From NCBI GenBank assembly GCA_002348425.1, contig DEBE01000070.1:1-9142 (forward strand): a DNA stretch of 9,142 nt, written 5' to 3'. This DNA comes from Alphaproteobacteria bacterium UBA2964. Lineage in GTDB: Bacteria > Pseudomonadota > Alphaproteobacteria > MPNO01 > UBA2964. The number at the start of each line of letters is the position of its first letter. Positions within the stretch are counted from its first letter, which is position 1. The notes beneath the pieces were generated by a model that worked only from the letters and a program-made list of their open reading frames with translations, ran no database searches and had not been told where the DNA came from. The position numbers were made by a program, and so were the translations under genes. This document shows positions 1 through 6,702 of the stretch, piece by piece.

Positions 1-531
1 AAGAAGTTTACCAACATCAATACTTGCAACAGAGGCCAATAATACTCCAAGAGCTGAGGGTGGAATAATCATAGCCAAACCACCTGTGCCGAGGATTGGA
101 CCCATTGACATCTTCCAGTTATAGCCCCGCTTCTGCATTTCAGGTACCATAAGAGATCCTAGCATTGCAGTATTGGCCATGCTGGACCCAGTTAGCGTTG
201 AAAAGAGCGATCCACCTGCCACGGTGAGGAAACAGAGACGACCCCGCAATTTTCCAAAAATAACATCAAGCCCATCAAAAACCCTAATAGCGAGTCCAGT
301 ATGGAAAAACAGAGCCCCCATCATAATAAACATAGGCACAGGACCAAGGGTAAAGCGTGTTATCAATTGCGTAGAGTTATCCGCAATTTGTACCCAACCT
401 GTGGTGGTACCCATAAAGATAACTACGCCAATAATGTTGGTTATAATAAATGTAAATGCAACGGGAACACCCATCGCCATGAAAAAAATGACCATCCCGA
501 TCAGGGTGGCGAGAGCCCAGTACCATTCCAT
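1..531 (-). CDS. dctM: TRAP transporter large permease, DctM family (C-terminal part beyond the window)
   Basis: Large membrane subunit of a tripartite ATP-independent periplasmic (TRAP) transporter. It forms the sodium-coupled channel that moves a solute delivered by the periplasmic receptor across the inner membrane. The visible 177 codons are open to the left edge; full DctM proteins are usually about 425-440 residues, so roughly 60% is missing. Hydrophobic helices lie at about residues 5-27, 29-45 and 63-82. The family signatures are present: the GSSMANTA segment at 116-122, a PEMQKRGY loop at 130-137, and the IIPPSA motif at 155-160. The ATG start overlaps the dctQ stop by one base (TGATG), the usual translationally coupled arrangement. 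Family assignment is firm. The substrate is not readable; TRAP systems mostly carry carboxylates, sulfonates and related organic acids. Confidence 0.93.
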   Translation of the reverse strand, partial: MEWYWALATLIGMVIFFMAMGVPVAFTFIITNIIGVVIFMGTTTGWVQIADNSTQLITRFTLGPVPMFIMMGALFFHTGLAIRVFDGLDVIFGKLRGRLCFLTVAGGSLFSTLTGSSMANTAMLGSLMVPEMQKRGYNWKMSMGPILGTGGLAMIIPPSALGVLLASVASIDVGKLL

Positions 532-1043
532 CAGACGTTTTCCCGTTCTTCAATTGATTGACTGTACATATCGTCTAAACCGACCAAATACCTCAGGAAC
601 TCGATCACACACATAAAAAAACAAAGAGGCATAGGAACAAATAATATCCAAATTGGCACCTCATAGGTGCGCATATCAAGCTCGCCGGTCTGGACAGCTT
701 CAACAAGCAATCCCATTAAGTGATAACCGTAGATGCAGCACCCTATGATGCAAAGAATGTAAACCAACTTCGCTACAATATATTTTATTTTTGGCGGTAA
801 GAATTGTGTAACGGCGTCAATAAAAACGTGGCCCTTGATCCTCAACAGGTACGGCGCTGCCAACATTGTAAACCAAAGTAAAATGTATTCGAACATAGTC
901 ATTATAAATATGAATGGTTCGAGACCCGTAATTCGCATCAGAACATCAACAACAATTGAAACGAATGCAAAGAAGATCAAAACTCCTGACAGTCCCGCCA
1001 TACCATATAGCAATTGATCATACAGTTTAGATATTGCTTCCAC
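531..1043 (-). CDS. dctQ: TRAP transporter small permease, DctQ family
   Basis: Small four-helix membrane subunit of the TRAP transporter, which pairs with DctM in the inner membrane. The 170-residue length is normal for the family. Hydrophobic helices fall at about 13-36, 44-66, 88-112 and 128-153. The loop after helix 2 carries the GHVFIDAVTQFLP segment (71-83), which is typical of DctQ. The start is GTG at 1043, preceded by a purine-rich AGGTGGGGG (1047-1055). The next in-frame ATG (residue 15) would cut into helix 1, so GTG is preferred. It is translationally coupled to dctM by a one-base overlap. The gene reads away from tauD and dctP; the 173-base divergent gap between dctQ and tauD probably holds the promoters of both units. 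Most TRAP loci keep P, Q and M together in one direction; here the receptor is on the other strand. Confidence 0.92.
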   Translation of the reverse strand: MEAISKLYDQLLYGMAGLSGVLIFFAFVSIVVDVLMRITGLEPFIFIMTMFEYILLWFTMLAAPYLLRIKGHVFIDAVTQFLPPKIKYIVAKLVYILCIIGCCIYGYHLMGLLVEAVQTGELDMRTYEVPIWILFVPMPLCFFMCVIEFLRYLVGLDDMYSQSIEERENV

Positions 1044-1046
1044 GGT

Positions 1047-1055
1047 ACCCCCACC
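1047..1055 (-). promoter_or_regulatory. Ribosome binding site deciding the GTG start of dctQ
   Basis: Read on the minus strand this is AGGTGGGGG, placed a few bases before the GTG at 1043-1041. It supports initiation at GTG rather than at the internal ATG 14 codons on. Confidence 0.5.
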
Positions 1056-1076
1056 TGTTTAGTTCTAATTTCCTGT

Positions 1077-1105
1077 ATTAAGGACGATTATCGAGTTAGA
1101 CTCAA
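1077..1105 (-). promoter_or_regulatory. Candidate sigma-70 promoter for dctQM
   Basis: On the minus strand TTGAGT (1105-1100) and CTTAAT (1082-1077) are separated by 17 bases, each matching 4 of 6 consensus positions. The short dyad GAGT-TAG-ACTC (1093-1103) overlaps the -35 element and could be a repressor or activator site. Both matches are weak and AT-rich DNA throws up such pairs by chance. Confidence 0.2.
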
Positions 1106-1155
1106 CGTTTATAACTTAAAAATATTAAATAAATCTGGAAAATTTTCTGGAATCG

Positions 1156-1184
1156 TTGGAAATCTGCTTATTTTTAGATAAAAT
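1156..1184 (+). promoter_or_regulatory. Candidate sigma-70 promoter for tauD-like gene
   Basis: TTGGAA (1156-1161) and TAAAAT (1179-1184) are 17 bases apart, matching 4/6 and 5/6 of consensus. The predicted transcript would begin near 1191, giving a leader of about 26 bases to the ATG at 1217. That leaves almost no room for translation from the in-frame TTG at 1196. Two copies of TCTGGAA (1134-1140, 1146-1152) sit just upstream. Confidence 0.32.
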
Positions 1185-1216
1185 CTTGCCTCAAGTTGCC
1201 TACGGAGAAAAATGCC

Positions 1217-2053
1217 ATGGATATTGAAGTCATCCCTCTGTCCTCATCGATCGGAGCTGAAATCCGTGGCGTAAATTTAAGTCAGCCTATTTCAGGGAAA
1301 CTGCAGCACAAACTTTTGCAGATATGGCACAAACATCTAGTGCTCCTGTTTCGGGGTCAAAAACTTTCTGATAAAGAATTATGGAAGAGTGGCGATTGGA
1401 TTGGCCAATTAGGCCGACGCTCAAGGCCTATAGAGCGAAGGCATGAGAATGATCCATATATCATGTTGGTTTCAAATATTAGAAAAAACGGAAAACCTAT
1501 TGGCTCACTTCCCGATGGAGAAATGTGGTTTCATCATGATATGGCTTTCGTTGACGTGCCACACAAAGCAACATTTTTATATTCTATAGAAGTGCCCCAA
1601 CACGGCGGAAATACAAAATTTGCGAATATGTATGATGCATTCGACCGACTACCTCACCAACTAAAAAAAACCCTCTCTGGGAAAAGAGTTTTGCAGTTAT
1701 TTGATTACAAGGAAACCAGCCAACCTAATCTCGAGGAATTGCACAACGTGGAGCACGCTTGGCAACCAGCGATTATACAACACCCCGATACCGGTCGTAA
1801 GGCGCTATACATCAACCGACTAATGACGGCGACCATCGAGGGTATACCCCACGACGAAGCGCGCAAAATTATTGCAGAAGTATTATTTTATGCGGAACAC
1901 CCGTCAATTATTTACGAGCATGTTTGGAAAACTGGTGATTTTTTAGTCTGGGACAACCGTTGTTCATCACATGCTAGAACAGATTTCTCGACTGCCGAAA
2001 GGCGTCTATTGAAGCGCGGCATGGTGGAAGGCGCGCCGCTCATCTCCGCATAA
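1217..2053 (+). CDS. TauD/TfdA-family Fe(II)/2-oxoglutarate-dependent dioxygenase
   Basis: Cytoplasmic non-haem iron oxygenase that couples oxidative decarboxylation of 2-oxoglutarate to hydroxylation of a small, usually acidic, substrate (taurine, 2,4-D and alkylsulfates in known members). The start is ATG 1217, with GGAG at 1204-1207 nine bases upstream. An in-frame TTG at 1196 lacks such a site and lies almost at the predicted transcript start. The product is 278 residues, normal for TauD/TfdA. The iron-binding facial triad is visible: H106-x-D108 in the FHHDMAF segment and distal H252 in WDNRCSSHART. R263, 11 residues past the distal His, matches the 2-oxoglutarate-binding Arg, and R267 matches TauD's substrate-anion-binding Arg. 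The fold looks intact and probably active. Co-oriented with dctP 174 bases downstream, it may act on the solute that TRAP system imports. The substrate is unknown; calling it taurine dioxygenase would be over-annotation. Confidence 0.92.
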   Translation: MDIEVIPLSSSIGAEIRGVNLSQPISGKLQHKLLQIWHKHLVLLFRGQKLSDKELWKSGDWIGQLGRRSRPIERRHENDPYIMLVSNIRKNGKPIGSLPDGEMWFHHDMAFVDVPHKATFLYSIEVPQHGGNTKFANMYDAFDRLPHQLKKTLSGKRVLQLFDYKETSQPNLEELHNVEHAWQPAIIQHPDTGRKALYINRLMTATIEGIPHDEARKIIAEVLFYAEHPSIIYEHVWKTGDFLVWDNRCSSHARTDFSTAERRLLKRGMVEGAPLISA

Positions 2054-2179
2054 AAAGTTAAAAAACTACATTCAAGAAGATTATCCACCAGAAATTTTTA
2101 ATGGGTTACAAGGTTAAGCCAAATTTATCGATGAAAATCGATTATTGACAAATATACCGCGGGCAGGTGAAGTGGCCTT

Positions 2180-2194
2180 CGTATTTGTAATACG
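2180..2194. promoter_or_regulatory. Perfect inverted repeat upstream of dctP, candidate operator
   Basis: CGTATT-TGT-AATACG is a perfect 6+6 dyad with a 3-base centre, 33 bases before the dctP start. A TAAAAT hexamer lies just downstream at 2201-2206, with a poor -35 (TTCGTA, 2178-2183) that the dyad overlaps. The size and symmetry suit a dimeric regulator such as a GntR-type protein, but no regulator gene is in the window. The site is seen directly; its role is inference. Confidence 0.35.
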
Positions 2195-2215
2195 TGATAT
2201 TAAAATAAGTTCAAA

Positions 2216-2220
2216 GGGAG
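2216..2220 (+). promoter_or_regulatory. Ribosome binding site of dctP
   Basis: GGGAG lies seven bases before the ATG at 2228. This is a strong site, in keeping with the high expression usual for periplasmic receptors. Confidence 0.6.
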
Positions 2221-2227
2221 AACATCT

Positions 2228-3220
2228 ATGAGTAATTTAAAAATGTCTAGTGTTGCTGCTGGCATTGCTGCTGCCGCTATGCTGGCAGGGTCTGCTGTAG
2301 AAGCTGCAAAGCTGACTGTGATGACTAGCCTGCATCGCGACCACGATCAGGTCGTTGCCTATTTTGATTTAATGCATAAACCAATGAACAAGGCCAAGGG
2401 TGCTGTTGTATTGCATTATAAAGGTGGACCGGAAGTTACGCCCAACCGCAAGCAAGGTGCTGCGCTGAAACGAGGTGTTATCGATCTTAAGTTTGGTCCA
2501 AGCGGATATGATATCGGATTAAATCCTTGCGCGAGACTTGTTTCGCTCTCTACACAGCCTCAAGCTGTTATCCGTAAAAATGGTGGCTGGGATGTAATGC
2601 AAAAGTGCTGGGGTGAAAGAATGAATGCCCGCATTCTCGCGCATCCGTTTTACAATTCTGGCAATTTTCACGTCTATCTAATAGATCCTCCTAATAAAAG
2701 CAAAAAGACCGGACTGAACCTTAAGGGTATTAAGATGCGTTCAACAGCGCTTTACCATGCTTTTTTCAAGGCAATGGGTGCTACGCCGATCAATATTTCT
2801 CCTGGGGACGTTTATACATCTCTAGAGCGTGGCCTCGTTAAGGGTTTGGCATGGCCGGAGGGCGGAATTTTTCGCTATGGCTGGACGAAGTACATCAAAT
2901 ATCGTATCGGACCCGGTTTCTGGCGTTCATCAACCATGGCAATCGTTAACCTCGACGCCTACAACAAAATGACAAAGAAGGAGCGTGATTATCTAGATGC
3001 TTGGGGTGAAAAGTTTGAGGTCGACAGCACTCCCTATATGCGTGCCTTAGCAGATAAAGATAATGCCAAGGTTTTCGGTGCAGGTGTTAAAGCCATTGAC
3101 CTTCAAGGCGACTATGGTAAGGCTTTCACAAACACGGTAATGGGAGCCACTTGGGCCGTAGCTGAGAAGAAAATGCCAGCGAATTATTACCAAGAGTTGA
3201 AAAAGTATCTTCTCAAGTAA
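2228..3220 (+). CDS. dctP: TRAP transporter substrate-binding protein, DctP family
   Basis: Periplasmic receptor that captures the solute and hands it to DctQM. The 330-residue length is normal. Residues 1-26 look like a Sec signal peptide: a short basic start, an Ala-rich hydrophobic core and probable cleavage after VEA (near 26). The mature part keeps the DctP layout. KMRSTALYHAFFKAMGA at 169-185 carries R171 at the position of the conserved Arg that clamps the ligand carboxylate. It is followed by a SPGDVYTSLERGLVKG segment (191-206), which normally reads 'P..EvYtALqrGvvDG'. C101 and C127 could form a disulfide. The gene is on the strand opposite its likely partners dctQM and follows the dioxygenase, possibly in one transcript but with its own dyad and strong ribosome site. 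Transcription should end at the hairpin at 3255-3290. Ligand unknown, probably an organic acid. Confidence 0.92.
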   Translation: MSNLKMSSVAAGIAAAAMLAGSAVEAAKLTVMTSLHRDHDQVVAYFDLMHKPMNKAKGAVVLHYKGGPEVTPNRKQGAALKRGVIDLKFGPSGYDIGLNPCARLVSLSTQPQAVIRKNGGWDVMQKCWGERMNARILAHPFYNSGNFHVYLIDPPNKSKKTGLNLKGIKMRSTALYHAFFKAMGATPINISPGDVYTSLERGLVKGLAWPEGGIFRYGWTKYIKYRIGPGFWRSSTMAIVNLDAYNKMTKKERDYLDAWGEKFEVDSTPYMRALADKDNAKVFGAGVKAIDLQGDYGKAFTNTVMGATWAVAEKKMPANYYQELKKYLLK

Positions 3221-3231
3221 CGACAAAACCA

Positions 3232-3246
3232 TGCGGCTCTGCCGCA
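3232..3246 (+). other. Small GC-rich hairpin after dctP
   Basis: TGCGGC-TCT-GCCGCA forms a 6-bp stem with a 3-base loop, 11 bases after the dctP stop and 8 bases before the main terminator stem. It has no T-tract of its own. It may protect the 3' end of the mRNA or help the terminator. Confidence 0.4.
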
Positions 3247-3254
3247 ATATTATT

Positions 3255-3290
3255 AAAGGTGCACCACAAATGGTGCACCTTTTTTATTTT
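3255..3290 (+). terminator. Rho-independent terminator between dctP and livF, possibly bidirectional
   Basis: A perfect 12-bp stem (AAAGGTGCACCA with TGGTGCACCTTT, 3255-3266 and 3271-3282) closes a CAAA loop and runs into a T-rich tract ending at 3290. It is a textbook terminator for the rightward dctP transcript. Read from the other strand the stem is followed by TTTAATAAT, a weaker tail, so it may also stop the leftward liv transcript. The two genes converge here with only 69 bases between stop codons, and the T-tract abuts the livF stop codon. Confidence 0.88.
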
Positions 3291-3994
3291 CAGACCCCGA
3301 GATATTGGTGTTGAATTTCTGACTGAGATAAAAGTTCGAGGGAGCTACCTGTCCAAACTACTTGGCCCTTTTCTATAATATAATGCCTATCAGCTATTCG
3401 TGTAAGAGTGCTGACATTCTTATCAACTACCAAAATTGCTTGTCCTTGTGCCTTGAGGTCTTCGAGACATTTCCAAATTTCTGCACGAATTTGTGGTGCC
3501 AACCCTTCAGTGGCCTCATCTAAAACAAGCAACTTGGGATTAGTCATTAAAGCACGGCCGATAGCCAGCATTTGCTGTTCGCCGCCCGACAGTTCATTAC
3601 CCATGCCGTTTATCCGAGCCTCGAGGGCAGGAAATCTATCCAATACCTTTTCAAAGGTCCAAGGGTCCGGATTTTTGGAGAAATTTCTTGCGGTAGCCAC
3701 CAGATTTTCGCGTACTGTTAAATTGGGAAAAATTTGACGCCCTTCCGGCACAAGACCAATACCCATCTTGGCAATAAGATGGGACGCTATTCCGGTAATA
3801 TTTTTATCCTCAAAAATAATTTCCCCACTATAAGGAGCCAATAATCCCATTATCGACCGAATGGTGGTGGTCTTACCCATCCCATTTCGGCCCATTAGGG
3901 TCACCACTTCACCGGCTGCTACTTCCATTGACATTCCAAATAAAACCTGACTGGTTCCATAAGAAGTTTTTATGCTGTCAACTTTTAACAACAT
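3290..3994 (-). CDS. livF: Branched-chain/hydrophobic amino acid-type ABC transporter ATP-binding protein LivF
   Basis: One of the two cytoplasmic ATPases that drive the LivKHMGF importer. Its 234 residues are normal. Walker A is GRNGMGKT (35-42). VPEGRQ at 82-87 fills the Q-loop place in the usual LivF way. The ABC signature is LSGGE (135-139) and Walker B ends in D159-E160. The switch region reads VVDKN (189-193). LivF proteins usually have VEQN here rather than the canonical His, and this protein replaces the Gln with K192. No other core motif is altered, so it should be active as a LivG partner. The ATG follows the livG stop by five bases and has AGGA upstream (overlapping the livG end). 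Last gene of the leftward cluster. Substrate cannot be told from the ATPase. Confidence 0.94.
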   Translation of the reverse strand: MLLKVDSIKTSYGTSQVLFGMSMEVAAGEVVTLMGRNGMGKTTTIRSIMGLLAPYSGEIIFEDKNITGIASHLIAKMGIGLVPEGRQIFPNLTVRENLVATARNFSKNPDPWTFEKVLDRFPALEARINGMGNELSGGEQQMLAIGRALMTNPKLLVLDEATEGLAPQIRAEIWKCLEDLKAQGQAILVVDKNVSTLTRIADRHYIIEKGQVVWTGSSLELLSQSEIQHQYLGV

Positions 3995-3999
3995 TTTAT

Positions 4000-4749
4000 T
4001 TATTCCTCATCACCGAGATAAGCTGTGCGGACCTCGGGATTAGAACGAATTTCTTCCGGTGTCCCTGAAATGATAGAGCTTCCGTATACGAGTACCGTTA
4101 TTTGGTCAGCCAACGCAAATACGGCGTTCATATCATGCTCAATCAATAAAAGTGTGTGATTTCCTTTTAGACCGTTAAGTATCTTCACCATCCTTTTGGA
4201 TTCTTCAGTGCCCATTCCTGCCATTGGTTCATCCAGCAATAACATTTTTGGTTTACTCACAAGTGCCATCGCAATTTCAAGCTGTCGTTTTTCTCCATGC
4301 GAGAGATTGCGGGCTAAAACATCGGCCCTGAGATCGAGTCCTACGACCTCTAAAGCCTCCATCGCCGGGCGCACCAATCCAGGCTCCTGACTTACCGGAC
4401 TCCAAAATTTGAATGAATGACCATCATGGGCTTGAATCGCTAGGGACACATTTTCCAACGTTGAAAACTCTTGAAATATGCTGGTTATTTGAAACGTTCT
4501 TGAAATTCCTTTGAGTGATCTTGCTGGCGCGCTCAGCCGGGTAATATCTTCCCCATCAAAAGTGATCCGACCACCATCCGATTTTAAGGCACCTGAGACC
4601 TGCGAAATCATCGTCGTTTTACCAGCGCCATTAGGACCTATTACCGCATGAATTTCCCCAGTATAAACCGACAATGAGAGGTTATTAGTCGCGAGTACTC
4701 CTCCAAAGCTTTTTTTAAGCTGGTCAATTTTTAATAACACCTCAGTCAT
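4000..4749 (-). CDS. livG: Branched-chain/hydrophobic amino acid-type ABC transporter ATP-binding protein LivG
   Basis: Second cytoplasmic ATPase of the importer, partner of LivF. The start is ATG 4749, which overlaps the livM stop in ATGACTGA (8 bases) and has AGG eight bases upstream. A longer reading from a TTG at 4818 would only add residues translated from inside livM and is rejected. The protein is 249 residues. Walker A is GPNGAGKT (38-45), the Q-loop RTFQ ends at Q87, the ABC signature is LSHGE (149-153), Walker B ends in D173-E174 and the switch His is H205 in LLIEHDM. The C-terminal stretch ending in RTAYLGDEE is the normal LivG tail. All catalytic motifs are intact, unlike the degenerate switch of LivF, which is usual for this pair. 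Confidence 0.94.
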   Translation of the reverse strand: MTEVLLKIDQLKKSFGGVLATNNLSLSVYTGEIHAVIGPNGAGKTTMISQVSGALKSDGGRITFDGEDITRLSAPARSLKGISRTFQITSIFQEFSTLENVSLAIQAHDGHSFKFWSPVSQEPGLVRPAMEALEVVGLDLRADVLARNLSHGEKRQLEIAMALVSKPKMLLLDEPMAGMGTEESKRMVKILNGLKGNHTLLLIEHDMNAVFALADQITVLVYGSSIISGTPEEIRSNPEVRTAYLGDEE

Positions 4750-5713
4750 TTTCGTTACCTGGTTTCTGTGCAAAATCCTGTCGTTTCTCCAAAAATCCCA
4801 GCAATCCACCTCTCGCAAATAAAACTACCAAAATGAGAAAAGGTCCGAATATTAGTTGCCAATATTCGGTTATTCCCGATAGCGCCTCTTCTAAAAGTAT
4901 AAAAACAAGGGCTCCAACAATTGGTCCAGACAAGCTCCCCATACCGCCGAGCAAAACCATAATGATCAGATCTCCAGAGCGGGTCCAATGCATCATGTCA
5001 GGGTTAACAAAATCGGTATGATTGGCCAACAATGCTCCAGCTAGACCAGCCATAGCCCCTGCAATTACAAACGCTGTTAATTTATAACGAAAAGTGGGAA
5101 ACCCTATTGCTTGCATTCTTGCTTCATTAGAACGTGCTCCCTGAATTACCATGCCAAAACGGGAAGCAACCAATCTCTTGCATAACCAAAGACATAGTAT
5201 AAGCAAAATAAAGACTAGATAATAAAGGCTCGTTTTGTCACTCAGATCTATCAAACCATAAAAATTACTAGGCTCCAGGAGAGGCAAACCATCATCCCCG
5301 CCATACCGATCAAGGCTAACACCCAGAAAATACATCATTTGTGCTAAAGCCAGCGTGATCATAATAAAATAAACACCCCGGGTACGCAGGCTAATGGCAC
5401 CAAAAATTATGGCAAAAATTGCGCTTATCATTATTGCTAATGGCCACTGGATATAACCGCTTACAATGTCATGTTCAGCGCAAATTCCTACGGTATAAGC
5501 CCCAATCCCTATAAAGACAGCATGGCCGAAGCTAATCATGCCACCATACCCCATGATCAAATTCAAACTTAGAGCCCCTATAGCCAAAATCATCATACGC
5601 CGCGCCAAATCAAGATAAAAAGGCACGTCAGTCAATGATGCTAGAACCGGCACTATAGCGAGTAGAAGAAATATCAGAATACAGAGTATGGTTTGACGGT
5701 TGACGTTAATCAC
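4742..5713 (-). CDS. livM: Branched-chain/hydrophobic amino acid-type ABC transporter permease LivM
   Basis: Inner-membrane permease subunit of the importer, 323 residues and mostly hydrophobic helices. Family landmarks are GYGGMISFGHAVFIGIGAY (55-73), RGVYFIMITLALAQM (112-126), GGDDGL (138-143), the cytoplasmic coupling segment RSNEARMQAIGF (194-205), GGMGSLSGPIVGA (256-268) and FARGGLLG (299-306). The start is GTG at 5713, directly after the livH TAA with no base between. AGGAG inside the last livH codons sits seven bases upstream, so translation is probably coupled. It overlaps livG by eight bases at its 3' end. It pairs with LivH to form the channel. Confidence 0.94.
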   Translation of the reverse strand: MINVNRQTILCILIFLLLAIVPVLASLTDVPFYLDLARRMMILAIGALSLNLIMGYGGMISFGHAVFIGIGAYTVGICAEHDIVSGYIQWPLAIMISAIFAIIFGAISLRTRGVYFIMITLALAQMMYFLGVSLDRYGGDDGLPLLEPSNFYGLIDLSDKTSLYYLVFILLILCLWLCKRLVASRFGMVIQGARSNEARMQAIGFPTFRYKLTAFVIAGAMAGLAGALLANHTDFVNPDMMHWTRSGDLIIMVLLGGMGSLSGPIVGALVFILLEEALSGITEYWQLIFGPFLILVVLFARGGLLGFLEKRQDFAQKPGNEND

Positions 5714-6637
5714 TTAGCCGCTCCTAGCTGGGAATAAACCCTGCGGCCTGAAAAAGAGAACTGCAGCCATCAAAATATAAATCAACATTGAAGCGACGGC
5801 TGGCGCCGCCGTCTCTGCCGCATTGACAGGGAGAAACAGTTTAAAGAAGTCATCTAAAAATGACCGGCCCAGTATTTCAATCACACCGATAAGAAGAGCG
5901 CCTACAAAGGCGCCACGGATAGATCCTATTCCTCCAATTACAATGACCACTAAAACTTGAATAAGTATATTTTCGCCCATCCCTATAGTTGCTGCGAATA
6001 TTGGGCCTGCCATAAGCCCGGCAAGAGCCGCGAGCGCTGCCCCTAATCCAAATACCAAAGTAAAAACGCGCTTGATATCCACTCCAAGAGCGCCAATCAT
6101 TTCCCGATTAGATGCCCCGGCACGAATTAACATTCCGGTCCTTGTTTTAACCACTAAGATATAAAGAAAGGCTGCAACCAGCAGTCCAACGCCAATAACT
6201 ACAATTCTATATACTGGCAAGGGAATGCCAAGCACGATGACCGATTGATTAAGTAAGTTAGGCAACGGCACTTCAATACCTGCGGGACCCCAGATCAAGC
6301 GCACAAACTCATTAAAAAATAGTATCATACCGAAAGTAGCAAGGACCTGATCCAGGTGACCGCGATCGTAAAGCCTTCTTAAAACTACAACTTCGAGAAA
6401 AACTCCAATCAAAAGTGTTGCGGGTAACGCAACAAATATACCTAACAAAAACGACTCCGAAGCTAAAGTCACTGTTGCGGCAATATACGCGCCCATCATA
6501 TAGAGAGACCCATGGGCCAAGTTCATCATATCCATGATGCCAAAAACTAACGTTAGCCCAGCCGCTAATAGGAATAGCAAAATTCCATACTGTACACCGT
6601 TAAATAATTGTTCAAAGAGAAGGATGGGATCAATCAT
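5714..6637 (-). CDS. livH: Branched-chain/hydrophobic amino acid-type ABC transporter permease LivH
   Basis: First inner-membrane permease subunit, 307 residues with about eight hydrophobic segments. Landmarks are MNLAHGSLYMMGAY (38-51), the coupling segment RAGASNREMIGALGVDI (172-188), VIGGIGSIRGAFVGALLIG (233-251) and FRPQGLF (296-302). A polar insertion near 261-280 ending in NAAETAAP separates the last two helices, as in other members. The ATG at 6637 has only a weak ribosome site (TAGG then seven T). Together with the hairpin upstream (6662-6683) this should keep permease levels well below those of the receptor. The next gene, livM, begins immediately after its stop. Confidence 0.94.
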   Translation of the reverse strand: MIDPILLFEQLFNGVQYGILLFLLAAGLTLVFGIMDMMNLAHGSLYMMGAYIAATVTLASESFLLGIFVALPATLLIGVFLEVVVLRRLYDRGHLDQVLATFGMILFFNEFVRLIWGPAGIEVPLPNLLNQSVIVLGIPLPVYRIVVIGVGLLVAAFLYILVVKTRTGMLIRAGASNREMIGALGVDIKRVFTLVFGLGAALAALAGLMAGPIFAATIGMGENILIQVLVVIVIGGIGSIRGAFVGALLIGVIEILGRSFLDDFFKLFLPVNAAETAAPAVASMLIYILMAAVLFFRPQGLFPARSG

Positions 6638-6661
6638 AAAAAAACCTAGCTTAACGCGAAA

Positions 6662-6683
6662 CGGGGGCGCAAAAACGCCCCCG
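6662..6683 (-). other. GC-rich hairpin between livK and livH
   Basis: An 8-bp perfect stem (CGGGGGCG with CGCCCCCG, 6662-6669 and 6676-6683) and a 6-base loop lie 20 bases past the livK stop. On the leftward transcript the stem is followed by TTTCG, not a real T-tract; the seven-T run comes only at 6644-6638, next to the livH start. This fits an mRNA-protecting or partially attenuating structure that keeps the receptor message in excess, rather than a full terminator. Confidence 0.65.
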
Positions 6684-6702
6684 CCACAGAACTAATAATA
6701 AC

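Noticed and set aside
173..616. Rightward open frame of 147 codons at the left end
   Set aside because: It is the antisense shadow of dctM and the dctQ end; the leftward frame gives clear DctM motifs.
1196..1216. TTG start giving a 285-residue dioxygenase
   Set aside because: GGAG at 1204-1207 is well placed only for the ATG at 1217, and the likely transcript start is almost at the TTG.
1217..2053. Naming the dioxygenase taurine dioxygenase (tauD)
   Set aside because: Only the cofactor-binding residues and one anion-binding Arg can be matched; the rest of the pocket cannot be judged, and no tauABC-type transporter is adjacent.
2126..2141. ATCGATGAAAATCGAT repeat before dctP, with a similar ATCGATGAA near 8965
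   Set aside because: ATCGAT is a short self-complementary word that also occurs inside genes here (e.g. near 1246 and 8583), so the similarity is probably chance.
2145..2150. Perfect TTGACA as a -35 for dctP
   Set aside because: The hexamer 17 bases downstream is TGAAGT, which is not a plausible -10, and no better one lies at 16-18 bases.
4750..4818. Extension of livG by 23 codons from a TTG
   Set aside because: These codons lie inside livM in another frame, do not resemble the LivG N-terminus, and the ATG at 4749 has the usual overlap with the livM stop and a ribosome site.
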